Assembly (NCBI GenBank): GCA_010909165.1
Contig: MU008155.1
Coordinates: forward strand, 62,001 to 126,000
Direction: 5' to 3'
Source: Anthoceros angustus
Lineage: Eukaryota > Streptophyta > Anthocerotopsida > Anthocerotales > Anthocerotaceae
Length of the DNA: 64,000 nucleotides
The notes beneath the pieces were generated by a model that was given only the letters and a program-made list of their open reading frames with translations, was not told the origin of the DNA and did no database searches. Below, in pieces: positions 32,510 to 44,660 of the stretch; position 1 is the stretch's first letter, and each line of letters starts with the position of its first letter. The position numbers were made by a program, and so were the translations under genes.

Positions 32510-35428
32510 ACCTTTCTACAGAGGAGAGCCTACGGTCCACAGCAAGTCCAATGGAATGTAAGCAATGCGTTATCCTCTAGTCCTCCAATCAGGGCAAAAG
32601 GCAGCTTGCTCAATCCAGTTATCCACGACACACAGTGGAAAGCAGAACTCTGTCCCAAGGAGTATGTCGTAGTTGATTCTTTGTTGTGACAAGGCAATGA
32701 AAGCCAATGTCATAGCACGATAAAGTTGCAAGGGGTGAATATATACGAAGGTTTCATACAATATCGCCAAAGGGGTTTGCAATGGGTTGGGAAAGCGATT
32801 GGTTCACGAAAATGTAAATTTCCCACTCAAAGTAAGGTGTGCACCCAAGGGACGCATCGCTTTCATGGACCCTTGATCTGCGTGCATGGTATTAGGAAAG
32901 AGACACATGAAAATGTCGAAATAGAGCCCATGAACTTCCCCATTCCGGGTCAATCTTACAAAGATTTGGTCATTTAGGAAGATGACACCATTGGGCCTCA
33001 AACCCTATGCACCATGTCCCCCGTGGCAAACTTGAGAGGGTATGAAATGACACGGAAAGGGTGGTAGAAATCATCCCTATTTATGCAACTTTCACATTTC
33101 TCGAACATGATTACTGTTGGGGTCGGCGCCCGGCACGTGCGTATACGACATTGTACCCACGGCTTGGATTGATAGTCTCTACTATTGGCATAAAGGATTC
33201 GGGCGCGCTTGGGGCCAAATCACGTCATGCCCACCACCGGTGGACCATGATCACCATGAAGAATCATGTATGGACGGAATGCATGTGTGTGAAATAGTTC
33301 AAGCTGTAGCTGACCCTCCTTTTCATGTGCATCTTTCGGAAGCTTACAGGAACAAGTGTTAGGTGGAGCGGACCTTCAAGCGGAACAATCCTTCCAAGAC
33401 ATACAATCTCGAACAATCTTTGCGTTACATTCATGTGTCATACTTCCAACCGTGGTTTCAATCATGAACGCAATTATCGAAGATTTATGTTTAGGGTTGT
33501 TGCGAAATGAAAGAGTGACCCAGGTGGTGTAACATATGAAAGACAAGAAAGCGATCGCCCACTCGATGCATAGGTTTTTCATGATTCCCTTCTAGAACAA
33601 CAGCCATAAACAAAGACAATGTCGAAGTCATGTTCACCCTAAGGTTCTTCCGATTACAGTTTAGTCATCATCCATGTTGTCAATATCCGCCTCCTCCTCG
33701 CTATTATCGACACATCTTCCTTTGGTGGTTCAATGAAGCCGCGTATCTCGCTTAGCTTCTCCTTTATAGCCCTTTTGTCGTACGTCTTCCGTAGTAAGGT
33801 TGAAACCATAGTACAATATTCTTGTATCATTGATGTGAATCTCTTGTATGTTTTTGGGGAACACGGTCTTTGACCCTTGCCTTGATGACTTCTCCCCGAT
33901 GCTTGGGCCTTGTCCGGACGATGTACTCCTCAACATATCGCCTTCAAAGCGTCGTATGTTAGTCACATCCGTGGACCCGGACTCGGTCGTAAAGCATCAT
34001 GTTCACTTCCACCACTCTTCCTATCCAAAAGATGCATTGTGCGTGTCAGTCAAGCATGGAATTGCGATGAACATTCCATTTCAATCTCGACACATCGCCA
34101 TTCGATCGCTCCATTTCTTGCTTTGTCGAGCCACTTGGTAAGCCCCTAAGTACATATCACGCCATGGAAGCTCCTCAATAATGCTTCGTCAAGGGGTTTC
34201 ATTGGTAGCGCAAAGGTCTTGTCTTCAACGTCCGACCTAGAAAACCATTTCCGTGGCTTTTGGGCGCCGAGGCCAATGTTGTTCTCCACGATAACCGCAA
34301 TCTCATGGTCCTCCCGGAAGGCCTCCCACCACAAATGTTCATCTGCGGCAATATATGCACGCATAAGCGGAGAAACCCTTCTTTAAGATGGGCCACACCC
34401 TCTGTTGCCTTTAAACACGGAAGTGAGCCCTTTTGTCCCTAGACGCGGTGCTAGGAGGTGATCTTTGTGATGTCATTAGGCAGACGAACTTCAAGAACTC
34501 CAAGCCTCCTTGATCTCCCATAGCGGAGATGTCGAATATTGCTTGCTTGAATAAGTGACTAGACCTCGCCCGCCTTGTCCTCCCGTGTTATCTTAAGCGG
34601 TGTTGGAGCGAAAGGTTATTATTCGGTTTGCATGTACGATAGCCGACCATCTCCTCTTCGATGGGCCACATATGACTGAAGTCCGGACCTCGGTGAGAAT
34701 TTTCACTGCGAGTTGGTGTGTATGCTTTTCGAGAATATCGGATAGCGTGCAATGTGTGCGCTTCCTTGTGTTCGGCTTTTGAGCCGTGAAAACATCAATC
34801 TGTCGTGTGTGCCCCACTAGCGGAAGCCCACCTTCACCTTCCGAAATGTACCCATATCTACTAACATATTCGATATGCAAAAGAAGTTGATTTTTGTTCT
34901 CTCGACAAGTATTGTCCAAGCAAGTACAAGACTTTAGGCAATATCCTTCATAATTGCGAACATCTTGGATGATGCATATCGTTAGATTTGCATCGTTCGA
35001 AGGTTTGCATAGTGCAAATATCTTTCGCTTTATATGTATAGTTATGAACCATGCAGCCCACCACATGTACGACTATGCGGCACTCCTCATAAATTCTTTG
35101 GCCACGTAAAAATGTGGGATCTCCGTTTTCTTTTGGTCCATCCATCAATAGCGAGTAACATGTACTTGTGGGGCTCAGCTTTTAGGTGTTTGGCCATTTT
35201 GGCACGCGATAACCGCTGATGTGCCTCAAGCGCATGTTGATATTTCTCCGCACCAAACAATGCGTTTCTTTAGCATCTACAAGCCGCCCTTGGTACAATC
35301 AACTTAGAAGGGGAGGGGAGGCGCGGCCGGCGGCGCCTCTCTCCCTCTCATTACTCTCCTCTCAATATGTGTGCAGGAGTGGGAGGCGCCGGCCGGCCGC
35401 CTCCTCCTCTCACCATTCCTTAACCTAA
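32510..35428. other. Unclassified degenerate region
   Basis: No element family recognised. The longest credible frame is 157 codons on the minus strand (35066-34593), Cys-rich in the middle (KSCTCLDNTCRENKNQ) and ending in SDILEKHTHQLAVKILTEVR. Others on the same strand are 78 codons (33966-33730, KTVFPKNIQEIHINDTRI) and 72 codons (34364-34146, HLWWEAFREDHEIAVIVENN). Their minus-strand bias suggests one decayed minus-strand gene or DNA transposon of about 2.5 kb, but I cannot name it. Confidence 0.3.
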
Positions 35429-35495
35429 ATGTCAAGATAGCCATAGTTGGGGAGGCGGCCGGCCGCCTGCTCCCCAACTATGGCTATCTTGACAT
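35429..35495. repeat. Perfect 25-bp inverted repeat with GC palindrome loop
   Basis: The arm at 35429-35453 (ATGTCAAGATAGCCATAG, then TTGGGGA) is exactly complementary to 35471-35495. The loop contains GGCGGCCGGCCGCC, itself a palindrome. GGCCGGC words also flank it at about 35325-35400. Confidence 0.95.
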
Positions 35496-35579
35496 CCGCC
35501 ACATAGCCAACGAGAATAGGGAAGGGAATGGGTGGGAAGGGATGCCATACCTTGATCCAACCTTTGAAAAAGTGTTCCG

Positions 35580-35712
35580 AATGGTTGCCTTTAACCTTGA
35601 CATATCGCACATGTAATCTGGACTTAGGTATCTCTAACACCCTTCATACAGTGCACCTTCCAGCCTTAGAAACCGGGCATATGTAATAGCCCTTGTTTGA
35701 CCTGCCTTCCAT
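35580..35712 (-). mobile_element. Short copia fragment
   Basis: Shares ACCGGGCATATGTAATAGCC with 39565-39585 and GTTGCCTTTAACC with 38490. It is a third, truncated copy of the RT-upstream end of the minus copia fragments. Confidence 0.6.
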
Positions 35713-35714
35713 GG

Positions 35715-36010
35715 TGTTAAGGGTATTAGTGCAATGTACTTAGACTAATACACTTAGTCTAAGTTAGGTGTCGATTAAGTATCATTGGTTAGCAAAAGCT
35801 AATCACTAGGAAGCTTCTTATGTGCTCCTTCCTTAGGAGCTTCTTGTGGAGCTTCAGTTTTATTGGGCATAATGGAGAGTATAAATACCCTCCAAGCCTC
35901 ATCTCAATGGGAGAGCCTACACTTGCCTCCTCCTCTCTCTCCTCACTCTTCCACACGGCGCGCCCAGCCCCACGATCCTCTTTTTCAAGCCCCGGTATCG
36001 AGCCATGGTT
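35715..36010 (+). mobile_element. LTR copy, plus orientation
   Basis: Starts TGTTAAGGG and contains CTAATCACTAGGAAGCTTC and a TATA box TATAAATA (35880-35887). It is inverted relative to 37161-37410. Transcription from the TATA would run into the GC-rich island. Confidence 0.6.
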
Positions 36011-37160
36011 TGGGTGTGCTAGATGCTAGACTTTTCTAGCTGCGGTGGCTGTGACCATTTCGTGGAGCTGCAGGTGATCCGGATCGCGCGGCGGAGGCTG
36101 CATGCGAGCCGCCCAGCAGCATGCCGCGGGCGGGATGAGGCCCGTGGCGAGTGCAAGACCCCGCGACAGCGCGGGCGGGCGGGCACGGCGGCCAGGCCCG
36201 TCGGATGGGACAGGCGGCCCAGCCGCCCGGGGCGCATGGGCTGGAGCCACGCGGGCCGGCGAAATTGCCGAGCCACAGCGAGAGCGCGGACGCCGCCGCC
36301 CGAGCCGCGAGGCTGGCGGAGGCGCTGCTGGAGCAAGCAGCGAGCTGCCTTGAGCCAGCCCGCTGCGGCGCGCCGACAATACGCCAGCACCCGCCCGAGG
36401 CTTTCGCGGGCGCCAGCCACGGGGCCTTGCAGGGCACCACCCGGCCACGGGCGCGGCGCCGGCCGCCAACAGGCCCGCGAGGCGCTTCAGGCGCCGGCCA
36501 GCAGAGCGCGGGCGCTTCAGGCGCCAGCCGCTGGGACCGGCCGGGGAGCGGTGGCGCCGGCCCAGCGAGGCCCGCCAAGCCCATGGTACAGAACGCGCAA
36601 GCCCCATGGCCCGCAGGCGGCCTCGCCCGAAGGCTCCGCCATAAGCCCGCGAAGCGCGCGGCGCGCCGAAGCCCGCGAACCCGCCAGGCCAGCGCGGCCG
36701 CCTGGGAAACGCCCAGCCTTGGCCCCTTGTGAACCCAGCAGGCCATGCAGACCATGGGCAGAGACCACAGAGATCGTGGCGCCGTAGCGCGCGCAGAACC
36801 CGTGACGCGTGGCGCCGCCAGGCAGAGGCGCAGGGCCAGACGCTCAGCGTGGCGCCGGGCGCGCATTTGCACCGCAGCAGCGCCGCTGCGCTTACCTTGG
36901 CCTTATGAGCAGACGGGGCAGCGCCACGCCCTTCGCAGCGCCATAGTCGCTAGGCACCCGCGCCCGCTTGGCCGTCACGGGTGCGGCCCCGTGGGCCGGG
37001 GAGCGCCGCTGACTCTGTAGTCGTCTTTGGCGCACAATTTGTGTGTAGAGGCCGCAGCCCGGCGGTGGCTGCAGCGGCGCGCAGTAGCAGTGACAGCAGG
37101 GCCAGCTGAGGCGGTGCCGGGCGTAGGCGGCCCGGCCTGAGGAGTTGCGCATGCCGAATG
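36011..37160. other. GC-rich island between inverted LTRs
   Basis: Abruptly GC-rich, with many CGG/GCC words. Both strands are open for long stretches (254 codons plus, 36023-36787; 278 codons minus, 36872-36036) and give Ala/Arg/Gly/Pro-rich translations, as expected from composition alone. I recognise no domain and do not claim a gene. Because LTR copies face it from both sides, it could be captured host sequence or an unusual LTR extension. Confidence 0.5.
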
Positions 37161-37410
37161 CCGCAAGGAGTGGCGAGAAAAATTAATCCCGAGCGATTCG
37201 GAATACTCGAGGTGGAAAGAGGAGAGGAGGGCAAGTGGCTCTCTCCCATTGAGATGAGGCTTGGTGTTATACCCTCAATCAAACTCCCTGGAAGGCTCCA
37301 CAGCTCCTAGGAAGGAGCACAAGAAGCTTCCTAGTGATTAGCTGATAGCCAGCGACACTAGCTGACTAAGTGTGATTAGCAGTCTAAGCTGGCTTTTAAA
37401 CCTTCCAACA
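37161..37410 (-). mobile_element. 3' LTR of the minus copia element
   Basis: The minus strand starts TGTTGGAAGGTTTAAAAGCC at 37410, just beyond the RNase H end. It has TAGTGATTAGC and AAGCTTCCTAG words matching the inverted copy at 35.7-35.9 kb. A weak TATA (TATAAC, 37273-37268) is at the same relative place. Confidence 0.6.
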
Positions 37411-37479
37411 AGGCCATTTACCTTCTTGGAGAATGGACTATCTCATGCCCATCGTGTCGAGCTGTGCAAATTGCTCCGT

Positions 37480-38475
37480 AGAGTCCCTTGGTAAGAATGT
37501 CTGCGGGGTTACATTTGGTGTGAACCTTGACAAGTTGTACCCTCTTGTCGTCCAACACCTCTCGAGATGAAGTGATACTTCACATCCACATGTTTAGTCT
37601 TCGCATGAAACACTTCTTTGCCAATTGGATAGCACTGGCTATCACAATGCAACTGTGACTCAACCTTGATCCCCAAGTCTCCCACTAAGCAGGCAAGCCA
37701 TATGGCTTCCTTGCAAGCCTCGATTCTTTGCAACATACTCGGCCTCTGTGGTAGATAGCGTAATGCACGCGCAAGCGAGATCGCCATGAGGCGCCCCTCC
37801 GATTGCACATGAAGACATAACTTTGATGTGGACCTCCTTTTGTCCATATCCCTGCATAATCGACATCACCCAACACATGCATCTTCACTACCAAAACATA
37901 TGCACAAAGCTTTTGTACCATTCGGATACCTCATAACTCCTTTTCTGCCTCCCAATGCTTCTTGCGGGGTTTGACATAAACACGCTAACCACTCCCTTTG
38001 CAAAGGCAATGTCGGGGCGTGTAGCAATCATTGCATACATCAAACTCCCTACGGTGATGAGTATGGGACCTTCTCCATTTCGACTTTGTCCTCCTCGAGC
38101 TTGGGCAATCCGGCTTGAAAGTTTCACATATGGAGGCAATGGGTACCCAATGGCTTCCCCTTCTCCATGTTGAAGCGTTGAAGCACCACTGTTAATGTAT
38201 TCGAGACAAAATAAAGCGGCATATGCTTATGTTCCGAATCGCATGCCAAAATATGGCTCGCCTCTCCCAAGTCTGTCATTTCAAAGTGAGCATTCAACTT
38301 TGACTTCAATGCGAAATCTCTCGATCGGTTGACAATTAGCATATCATCCACATAGAGGATCAAAATGAGCAAGCTTTGATCCTTAGCTTGCTTATATAGA
38401 GCAATGATCCTCATCGCTTCGTTTGTAGCCTTGAGAGAAAGCATAAAGAGTGGAACTTGTGATACCACCTTTGAA
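37480..38475 (-). pseudogene. Copia RT-RNase H fragment, copy 1
   Basis: The minus strand reads LILYVDDMLIV (catalytic YVDD, about 38360-38330), KLNAHFEMTDLGEASHIL, then GSLMYAMIATRPDIAFAKGV (about 38050-37990), DVDYAG, LSTTEAEYVA (about 37765-37735) and the closing H-A-K-T-K-H-V-D-V-K-Y-H region (about 37600). This covers the RT palm through the RNase H end. Several frameshifts. It lies next to its probable 3' LTR. Confidence 0.8.
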
Positions 38476-38529
38476 AAGTGTTGTTGGGATGGTTGCCTTT
38501 AACCCATTGCATATCGCACATGTAGAAAA

Positions 38530-39470
38530 GCATCGGAGTTCTTTGCGATTGGATAGCACTACGCTATCACTGATGCAACAACCTGGCGACTCAATCCCTT
38601 GATCCCCTCAAGTTCTCGCTCAAACGAAAGCAAGCCATATGGCTTCCTTGCAAGCCTCGATTCTTTGCAACATACTCGGCCTCTGTGGTAGATAGCGTAA
38701 TGCTGGCGCAAGCGAGATCGCCATGAGGCGCCCCTCCGGTGCATGAAGACATAACCGATGTGGACCTCCTTTTGTCCATATCCCTGCATAATCGACATCA
38801 CCCAACACATGCATCTTCACTACCAAAACATATGCACAAAGCTTTTGTACCATTCGGATACCTCATAACTCCTTTTCTGCCTCCCAATGCTTCTTCACTG
38901 GGGTTTGACATAAACATGACGCTAACTCCTCATTGCAAAGCGATGTCGGGGACGTGTGCGCAATGCATTGCATACATCAAACTCCCTACGGTGATGAGTA
39001 TGGGACCTTATGCCAGAACGACTTTGTCCTCCCTCGTAGCTTGGGCAATCCGGCTTGAAAGTTTCCACATATGGAAGCTGATGGAGTGCCACATTAAGCT
39101 TCCACATACATAAAGTATTGAAACGCAGTTGGCACCTGTTAATGTATTCGATGCGAGGAGCCAGACAACAGCGGTCCTTATGTATGCATTAGACCCGAAT
39201 CTGGCGTGCAGTATATGTGGCTCGCCTCTCCCAAGTCTGTCATTTCAAAGTGAGCATTCAACTTTGACTTCAACGAAATCTCATCGATCTGTTTGACAAT
39301 TAGCATATCATCCACATAGAGGATCAAAATGAAAGCAAGACTTTGATCCTTGGCCTTAGCTTGGCTTTTGTATAGAGACACACGATCCTCTTATTCGTTT
39401 GTAGCCTTGAGAAAGCATAAATGAGTGGAACTTGTGATACCCTTAGCTGAAGAAAAAGTGTTAGGATGGT
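38530..39470 (-). pseudogene. Copia RT-RNase H fragment, copy 2
   Basis: A tandem duplicate of copy 1 upstream in transcription direction: ILYVDDMLIV (about 39325-39295), FEMTDLGEASHI, then the GDVDYAG and STTEAEYVA pieces (38800-38660). It has more indels than copy 1. The 3' end of RNase H is cut where copy 1 begins. Confidence 0.8.
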
Positions 39471-39850
39471 TGCACTTTTAACCCAGTAGCATATATCAGC
39501 ATATGAAAATCACTGTTGGACTTAGGTATCTTAACACCGCCTGGCTGGAGTGCACCTTGCAGCCTTAGAAACCGGGCATATGTAATAGCCCTTGTTTGTG
39601 ACCGCCACATTGTCGCCTTATCATAGCTCGACCGTGTACGCACGTGGGAAGATTGTACACCTGCGCATTGGGGAGCCGCTCTGCCATGGACACGAAAACG
39701 TTGTCCATCCGAGCAGTGCATCGTCGTGGATGATCTTTGAAATTTGTGATGGATTTGGTCTCGGTTATCCATGGCGAGCTTCTGGCAACCTTTTTCAACT
39801 CTTTCTAGCTGTTTGTTGACACAAGCTAATTTATCAAAAGCTTATTGGGC
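39471..39850 (-). other. Unplaced copia-flank sequence
   Basis: A 77-codon minus frame (39798-39565) starts MKKVARSSPWITETK and contains NVFVSMAERLPNAQVYNLP. No domain recognised. Its low-coordinate end overlaps the repeated word group of 35.65 kb. Confidence 0.25.
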
Positions 39851-40720
39851 TGAGGCCCTACTTACAACACACATATCTCATCAATCTATTACCTACATCA
39901 GCAATTCAAGGTATGACTCCTTATGAAGCCTTAATTGGCAAGAAGCCTTCTGCTGATCACCTCTGAATTTTTGGATCTCCTGCTTATGTCTTTATTCCTA
40001 AAACATTGTGTAAGAAGTTAGATCCTAAAGCAGCCAAGTACACTTTCATTGGCTACACTGAAGGCATCAAAGGTTATAAATTATTAAACCCTTCCACTCG
40101 GCAACTTATTTACGCGCGTAGTGTTACTTTTCATGAATCTTATCTATCTTCCGTACCAGTGGGAGCTGACCCTACTTATTCTGATGTTTCTTCTCTTAAC
40201 AAGGCACAAGATAGCTCCTCTTTTGATGATACTGATTACATCACCAATTTTCCCCTTCTTGCTGCTTGCGTTCCTGCAGTTGAACCTATTGTGAAGGAGG
40301 AGGAGGAGGAGTTAGCACCCCTTCCACAGCCAGACACAACTCCCTCTTACCCTGTAGAGGAGCCTATTGACACTCATGTTGATGAGTTTGATGACCTCTT
40401 GAGGGTGATGATGTAGAGTTTGATGACCCTATAGATGATCCAGCTCCTGTGGAAGAAGCTCCTGCACCCACATATCTTCCACTCCTGCACCCACGTACAA
40501 CCTTAGGTCACATCTTACTATTCCTGGTCCTGCAGGTTAGAAGGAACCTCCTTCAAGATACCTAGCTATTTTTGATGATCCTATCCCTCCTTTGTCCCTT
40601 TATTCACAAGTTGTCTATAAAGCTACTCTTGACCCTGAAGAACGAATTACCTTAAAACAAGCTTTCTCTTCTCCTGAAACAGACTTATGGAAGGTAGCTG
40701 TAGATTCCGTTTCCTCACAG
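39850..40720 (+). pseudogene. Copia integrase-end and linker fragment
   Basis: Open 40006-40416 with KLDPKAAKYTFIGY, GYKLLNPSTRQLIYARSVTF and an acidic Glu-rich linker, then SLYSQVVYKATLDPEERITL (about 40598-40655) and KQAFSSPETDLWKVAVDS to about 40710. It is colinear with 20.94-21.70 kb and belongs to the same family, truncated on both sides before the RT core. Confidence 0.8.
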
Positions 40721-42372
40721 ACATAGGCATTTGGCACATCACCTCGGCTAGTCCTTTTCCTAGGTAACAACAAAAACTTTGTTTTCATAATCTCCTAGGG
40801 GCAACAAGCCTGGTTTGTAGTAGCCTACATTTCTGCATGTAGGGGTGTTGGCAGTTTTCCTGTTACATTTTGAGACAGCCGCATCTGTGAATTATATAGT
40901 AGAAATTCCTGGTTAGTTCAGATGTCTTGTATTGTGAGCCTCCTGAACAAGGATAAAAGGAATATCACTGGACAATAAAGGGAAATAGATACCAACCTCT
41001 CTTGTCAGATCTTTTCTTGTGGTGCTTCTCCTTTCTCTTATCCTCACCTCCGTTTCCTGCACATAAGCCAATCAAGCCACAGAACCTCAAACCACTCAAT
41101 CCATATATGTCACCCTATCCCATAGACGTGCTAGTATGGCCGTATGAGTATGTGGCCAGCATCATACATCATCCATAGGTTGACAAAAGCACAGCGATTC
41201 AGCAGATTCTGCAGGACACCAAATTGTAGCCCGTCCAGCATGAAATCCAGAGGATTGTGGCAATCCAGCCATGGAGCAGCCCAGTATCTGCATGCCCACA
41301 CTATTCCAGCAGGAGCGCAGCCCTACAGCAACTATGGGCAGCAAAGCAGATTAGATTTTCAACAATTCTGGAACAATTTGGAGGCATGGAGGGGGCGCGA
41401 CCCTTGTGCCTTGGTGCCCCCTTGTAGCAGATGATGGGCGCCCCCTTCCAGCACCTATTCACAGCTGTGGCACCCCGGTGCAAGTTTCGTTGGCAGATTG
41501 CAGGTCTGTGCACCCTATATGATTAAGCATATGGTTTTCTAGCAAGCTTCTCAAGCAGATTTTGCACCATCCTTCAGCCCTTAGGCAACGCTTTTTCAAA
41601 CATGGGAGCACGTCCTAATTTGCAGCTTAAGTCAGCACGGCATGGTCAAGACATGGCTGAAATTTGGCTTCTTTCCTTCCACAAACACCTGCAGCAGTAA
41701 GGGTTTCTTGTGGCAGCAATTTTCTTTGGCTTTCAATCACACATCAAATTGGCAACAAGGGTGCCATGCTCCTAGGCATTAAGGCCCTATCAGCTTCCAT
41801 ATGTGTGCTTCCCCTTTCCGATGCAGAGATTAGTAGAAAGGCGAGAGAAGATGCCATTTTTCTTAAGCAGTGCAAGTCTAACGCGAGCACACAACCTGTC
41901 ACCTCAACTTGCCTTCCTGTCCATTCATTTATTAGATGCTTAATGGGGGAAGGAGTAACACCCTCTCTTCCACAGGGTGGGGAAAGCCACGCAGTTAAAA
42001 GCAAAACCAGAGTAATAAATCGGCACCAGACACAGCACTAGGCCTCCAAGTAGCCCGCCCTCCTCTTCTAGGAAGACTCGCAGACAGCACCCTTGCCACT
42101 GCTCTTTATTCACAAACCACGAGTCAAAAAGAACATACAGAGCTGGAGGGCTAGAGAGAACTCCCCATCTTTACCTAAGCTAGGAGCTTAGTTCTCCCTC
42201 CACTTGACCTCCTCCACAAACCTCCTTCACAGCACTCCCCTTAGGTGCTCACAGCCCAAGCAACCAGTGCTCTCAAGGCTTTCAAAGGATACTGAACTGA
42301 ACTGTCTGTAGCCCAAGGCTAGGTCTCCTTTTATACTCAAGCACTAGCTACAATCTTAGTAACTACTTACTT
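40721..42372. other. No convincing gene; mixed non-coding DNA
   Basis: Contains a Gln-rich readable stretch at 41190-41410 and a 125-codon plus frame (41664-42041, with DAEISRKAREDAIFLKQCKS), neither with a known domain. 42040-42370 is AT-rich non-coding sequence leading into the repeat at 42373. Confidence 0.3.
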
Positions 42373-42960
42373 AAGCTTTAAGCTATTATTTACCACCACA
42401 CACTTCCTAGGGCTGCATGCTTAACATGCTCTTAGTAAGCTGCTCTTCTAAACATGCCTCTGCATGGAGCTTTCTTGCAAAGCACTCAAGCCAGCTTTGT
42501 TACTCAAGGGGTATATACGGCATCAACTTCCTATTTATGCAGCTGATATATTTGGAATACTTGTATTTCGGCATTTCCTCATTATGCTATTTAGGCATGT
42601 TTTTTTATTTAATTAATCCACTCATTTATGAACTTGAGTTTTGGATTATGTTTTAGGCTCCTAGTTTCTCATTAAGTGGGAATTCTGCTTAGCTGCTTAG
42701 TTCGTTAGGTAGCTACTTTTTCACCCCTACTTCATAGTGAGTGGGAGTGATGAAGTACTTTAATTACTAGGGCACTATTCATTAGGGCTCATATAAATCT
42801 CTAGAATTAATCATTAATTGATTCTTAGGGTTAGAAGTAGTTTCATTAGATATTTATGGTTAATTGGTTACAACAACCTATGACCACCTACTTCATATAG
42901 ACTCAATGTACTTCCTATTATGTTTATCAATGCATAAGATCCTTTGAGCAAGTCCTTGAT
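42373..42960 (+). repeat. AT-rich LTR-like segment R, copy 1
   Basis: Starts AAGCTTTAAGCTATTATT. It includes GTATATACGGCATCAAC, TCACCCCTACTTCATAGTG, AGTGGGAGTGATGAAGTAC and GGTTACAACAACC. The last three are also in the LTR at 24850-25233. It lies immediately upstream of an integrase-core sequence and is repeated at 44051. Confidence 0.7.
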
Positions 42961-44050
42961 TCTCTTCAAGGGAGGGCTGCATAGGAGAACCTTCCGGCCG
43001 CAGCGTGGGCGACACGGGCGGTTTACGACTTGGCCGTGCAGCACTTACGATTGGGGAGGCCATTGAAGAGCTTTCAGTAGACGGCTCTGACTTGAGTTGG
43101 GTTGCGGCTTTGCACGCGAATCGTATTCAGCGTTCCAAGCCGTGCCGTGCCGGTATGCGTGTGTGGCAATCAGCGTGCACACCTCCTCCACGGACAGCCT
43201 CCCATACACCCTACGCCGTGCCGTGTACCGATGGTTGACAGTCCGCATCCGCTGCGTGTAGTACACTAATGCGATGCCTATGTACATGTGGCATATGGAT
43301 TGTGTCTGTTGCAGTCGGGGCTATGTGCAATGTTCATAGGATCGCATTGGAAGTGATTGTAGGAGTTCTGACTGCATTCGGTGATAGGTGGATGTGGTTT
43401 CCTCGTGCACAGCTTATGACAAGATGTATCAATTCTACTTCAGAGTCCATCGGCCCGTTGATGGGGCAACCCATTACATCCCATGGTTGGTACTGGAGGA
43501 TAACAAGCGGGGCACGAAGATTTTTAATGCCTATGTGGATGCAGTGAGGAAGTTTGGGCATCCACAACGGATTCGGTCGGATTACGCAGCACAGCACAAC
43601 CTAGTAGAAGCAGATATGAATCGAGAGAGGCCAAGGGCACATGGAAGCAACTTGATCCGCAGCCCCTCCATGCACAATCAGGCAAATATTTGGTGCATGG
43701 TCTGCGTTGCCCTTGTCTACTATGAAAGATGGTCAAGGGAGTGAATGTGGCATTGCTGCAGAGGATTGAACATTTCTGGTGATCCTTGGGGGAGAAGTGG
43801 GCGTTCCTGTACAAGGGGTACATGATGGATATGGTGAGGAGCAGCGAAATGGACATCACCAACCCCTGGCATATCCATTCGCTCCATGTCAGCTTCATGA
43901 CCATGATGAGGGCGGAGCTTGAACGTTGGAGGTAGGTGTGGAATAGGCACCGTGTGCGGAAGATCAGGGCTGCCGATAGCTGGGACATCCCCGGGCATGT
44001 TCTTGCAATGCGTTCCAGGAAGAGGCTCGGCTACAAGGGCGGGTGCGACC
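42961..44050 (+). pseudogene. Integrase-core (DDE) gene, copy 1
   Basis: Readable as VDGATHYIPWLVLEDNKRG (43457-43513; first Asp at 43460), AYVDAVRKFGHPQRIRSD (second Asp at 43580, 40 residues on), RPRAHGSNLIRSPSMHNQ (about 43630-43680), KWAFLYKGYMMDMV (about 43799-43840) and WNRHRVRKIRAADSWDIPGH (about 43942-44002). The order is D-x-G-(A/F), R-x-D, S-x-H-N-Q, then W-N-x-H-R-(V/I)-R. This fits the stand-alone integrase core domain known from many animal and fungal proteins rather than Ty1/Ty3 integrases; the assignment is from memory. The residue where the third catalytic Glu is expected (after HNQ) reads A-N-I-W, so it is probably inactive. It is cut at 44050 by the start of the second R. 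Confidence 0.6.
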
Positions 44051-44660
44051 AAGCTTTAAGCTATTATTTACCACACACTTCCTGAGGCTGCATGCTTAAC
44101 ATGCTCTTAGTAAAAGCTGCTCTTCTAAATACCCCTACTGCATGGAGCTTTCTTACCAAAACACTCAAGCCAGACTTTGTTACTCAAGGGGTATATCTGA
44201 CATCAACTTCCTATTTATGCAGCTGATATATTTGGAATACTTGTATTTCGGCATTTCCTCATTATGCTATTTAGGCATGTTTTTTTATTTAATTAATCCA
44301 CTCATTTATGAACTTGAGTTTTGGATTATGTTTTAGGCTCCTAGTTTCTCATTAAGTGGGAATTCTGCTTAGCTGCTTAGTTCGTTAGGTAGCTACTTTT
44401 TCACCCCTACTTCATAGTGAGTGGGAGTGATGAAGTACTTTAATTACTAGGGCACTATTCATTAGGGCTCATATAAATCTCTAGAATTAATCATTAATTG
44501 ATTCTTAGGGTTAGAAAGTAGTTTAAATTAGATATTTATGGTTGAAAGTCTGGTTCTGCAACAACCTATGACCACCTACTTCATATAGACTCAATGTACT
44601 TCCTATTATGTTTATCAATGCATAAGATCCTTTGAGCAAGTCCTTGATTCTCTTCAAGGG
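44051..44660 (+). repeat. AT-rich LTR-like segment R, copy 2
   Basis: Colinear with 42373-42960 at high identity, with a few small indels. About 200 bases in the middle (44200-44400) look unchanged. Confidence 0.85.

Noticed and set aside
36023-36872. Two long overlapping open frames (254 and 278 codons) on opposite strands
   Set aside because: Both translate to Ala/Arg/Gly/Pro-rich text without motifs. In GC-rich DNA stop codons are rare, so openness is expected by composition.
41144-42041. Host genes at 41.1-42.0 kb
   Set aside because: Two plus frames of 96 and 125 codons lack domains, splice-site support or conserved words; kept only as unclassified DNA.
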